DNA from: Trifolium pratense | Taxonomy: Eukaryota > Streptophyta > Magnoliopsida > Fabales > Fabaceae | Assembly (NCBI RefSeq): GCF_020283565.1 | Contig: NC_060060.1 | Coordinates: forward strand, 68,433,257-68,497,256 | Direction: 5' to 3' | DNA length: 64,000 nucleotides | Part shown: in pieces, positions 62,297-64,000 of the stretch | How positions within the stretch are numbered: the stretch's first letter is position 1 | Layout: each line of letters opens with the position of its first letter | Notes under the pieces: model-generated | The model's database searches: none | What the model saw: only the letters and a program-made list of their open reading frames with translations | What the model was told of the DNA's origin: nothing | Made by a program: the position numbers and the translations under genes

Positions 62297-63487
62297 GAGA
62301 TTTTAGTTAGATCACATCCTAATTCCTATCATAGATCAAGAGAAACATAATACGATTCAATGACCAGTGTACTGTAAATAAATGGTCCTCTGGCAGCTTG
62401 TGAAAATTAACTCTCCACTTCATGTATCAATTTATGCAATGAACCAAAAGGCACTAAAATAATAATCAATGAATTTTCAAGGCCAATGAAAATTTTAAGG
62501 TGAATTTGAACATGAGCTGCCAAATAATTTTTATCACCTCATCATTTTCCCCCTGATTTTCCACCATGAAATATTCCGAATTGGCTCTTGCGTTCAACAG
62601 AAGAATGGTAGAAAATTTGCTATGCTTTCCAACGAATCAAAGATCGCCTCAATCGGACCTCTACAACTCCAAATATAGATAAAACAAGACAGAGTTATCA
62701 TTACCTACAAAAATAACCATCGAACTAACATTAAATTGGTTCTTTTTATTCATGATTGAATTTATTCTTCTTGTTAAGGGATAAGGTATTTGGATCACAT
62801 CAACATCCTAAATTCTACCATAACAGTTTAGGGGCTAACAAGTAACAAGTTAATAAGCATACCACAAGGTTCTTGCAGACTTGACAAATTTTGGAGAACA
62901 TCACCTTCACACCCTCATGTGGCAAAAGTGCAACATTGGCAATAACATCACTAGATGCAGCACTATTAGGTCACAACAACATCAAAAGAGATCGGGTTAC
63001 ACAAATCAAACATATTTATCAAGCTACTAAAGGTCTATATACGTAGCAATGAGAAATATAATCAAAGTGAGCTTTCAAACATAGAACTGAATTTAGCCAA
63101 AATCTAGTCGATTCCAAGATATGTTTGGGTGTCAATTACTTCAATGCAAAGAAATTGCAACATTTTGGAATTGAAACTGAAACCAAAATGTTATTCTTTA
63201 CGGGATCTGACAATCAATCCCTTTGAGTCCACCAACCAAATATTCTTGCGCACTTCCTCCAATGGAAGATTTGTCTGCATAAAAAACGGTATTTTCTCAA
63301 TAAATCTAAATTATTCATATAATGCTCACATCACAATACTCTCGCCACTCTGAAAGTAGCTACCTACCTGTTTCGATGTTTCAGGTGCAATGAGTTCCGC
63401 GATTCCTGTGCCCGCCTGCACCAGACAACGTAAATAAGCCACAATGGGTAAATGAATGTAGCAGTTGCCGGTTTGTGCATTTAACGA
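62297..63487 (-). pseudogene. Array unit E, truncated at a LINE junction
   Basis: Only about 1190 bp of the unit, through the IWLVDSKG and AGTGIAEL exon remnants. The array sequence stops at TTTAACGAG, where other units continue TTTTAATCGG. Confidence 0.9.
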
Positions 63488-64000
63488 GTAACTCAAGATC
63501 TAGACCTTCCTTTAGTGGCGCAGCAAGATGTTAGCTTAATTCGACAAGCCTGGGTGGATATGGTAGAACAGGAGCAATTCACAATATCTCTCCAAGGGTC
63601 AAAAGAAGAAACTGCGCAGGAAAGCTAGAAGCGTTGAGAAGTCTTATAACACCCGGTCTAGTGGTGCACCTTCAAATCTTTCTTTATGAAGTTCCTTTAT
63701 CGGAACGTGAGGGGTTTAGGCAACCCCAAAACCAAAATTCCCTAGAAAAATTGTTGTGCTACACATAAGCCAGATTATTGGTTTCTGGCTGAACCAATGG
63801 TGTCCATTAACCAAACACCTTCATGGTTTTGGAAGTGTCTGCAAGCTGATCATTTTTATGTGAATGATAGAGGAGATTATAAGGCCAATATTTGGGGTAT
63901 GTGGAGCAAAAATAATGCTACCAAAGTTGTGTTTGCGTCGGATCAGTGCTTTGCCTTGGAAATACAACAATCTCATACACAAGTTTATGTTGCAGCCGTG
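63488..64000 (+). mobile_element. LINE (L1-type) fragment: ORF1 end and ORF2 start
   Basis: From 63488 a frame reads VTQDLDLPLVAQQDVSLIRQ and IRQAWVDMVEQEQFT. After a one-base frameshift it continues in a Lys/Arg-rich ORF1 C-terminus ending at TGA (63687-63689). The element is cut at its 5' side by the array junction and continues past the window end, so its full length and poly-A tail cannot be seen. Confidence 0.75.
63686..64000 (+). pseudogene. LINE ORF2, apurinic endonuclease domain, start only
   Basis: The ATG at 63686 opens MKFLYRNVRGLGNPKTKIP, the standard start of plant LINE ORF2 endonucleases (usually with W at the sixth position and N-x-RGLG). The frame has a TAG at 63743-63745 and then stays open to the window edge, including HKPDYWFLAEP (the endonuclease Glu region) and YKANIWGMWSKNNATKV. 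ORF2 would encode the EN and RT that carry out target-primed reverse transcription. The stop and the W-to-R change suggest an inactive copy. Confidence 0.8.

Overview
The window is plant nuclear DNA, most likely from a legume (Fabaceae). It is AT-rich and intron-bearing. It carries one F-box/LRR/FBD-type gene of the kind greatly expanded in legumes, several MITEs, a tRNA-derived SINE, a LINE, and mostly LTR retrotransposons whose primer-binding sites match plant initiator-Met tRNA (TGGTATCAGAGC). No bacterial-style genes, rRNA, tRNA or CRISPR were seen. The species call is inference; genus cannot be fixed from the sequence alone.

Layout. (1) 453-2276: a complete 1.8-kb non-autonomous copia-like element with apparently identical 256-bp LTRs, TSD AATCG, and one ORF that starts inside the LTR and reads through the PBS. 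(2) 2660-4285, minus: an F-box protein gene in three exons, with an exon 1/exon 2 phase mismatch. (3) 4286-6534: MITEs, a TA-flanked MITE and a SINE. (4) 6535-22155: an older Ty3-gypsy element (TSD TTACT) with a truncated 5' LTR, split by a 10.3-kb LARD in opposite orientation (8871-19149, TSD TCGGA, 3357-bp LTRs). (5) 22156-24519: a ribonucleotide reductase large-subunit pseudogene fragment. (6) 24520-26745: an inverted array of roughly 190-bp repeats with a 9-bp-TSD MITE near its centre. (7) 27456-28543: a long palindrome with TG/CA ends and TSD ATTCC that looks like two U3 regions joined head to head. (8) 29282-29609: an otubain fragment with an in-frame stop. (9) 29937-63487: a tandem array of about 4.08-kb units (4 complete plus 1 partial), each a multi-lesion NADP-malic enzyme pseudogene on the minus strand. 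The second unit is split by a gag-only element (36187-52220, TSD TAAAA), whose own 5' LTR is split by another LARD (36913-47641, TSD TTAAA). (10) 63488-64000: a LINE fragment covering the ORF1 end and ORF2 endonuclease start.

How it works together. Every LTR element here is non-autonomous: none has an intact protease, RT or integrase. The only intact retroelement structural gene is the gag of the 36-52 kb element. Related PPT-LTR junctions and the shared iMet PBS suggest these elements depend on an autonomous Ty3-gypsy (Tekay/Del-like) relative elsewhere. LTR-LTR differences counted by eye follow the nesting order. The only plausible host gene is the F-box gene; malic enzyme, otubain and ribonucleotide reductase sequences are all broken. 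Divergence counts are by eye and approximate.
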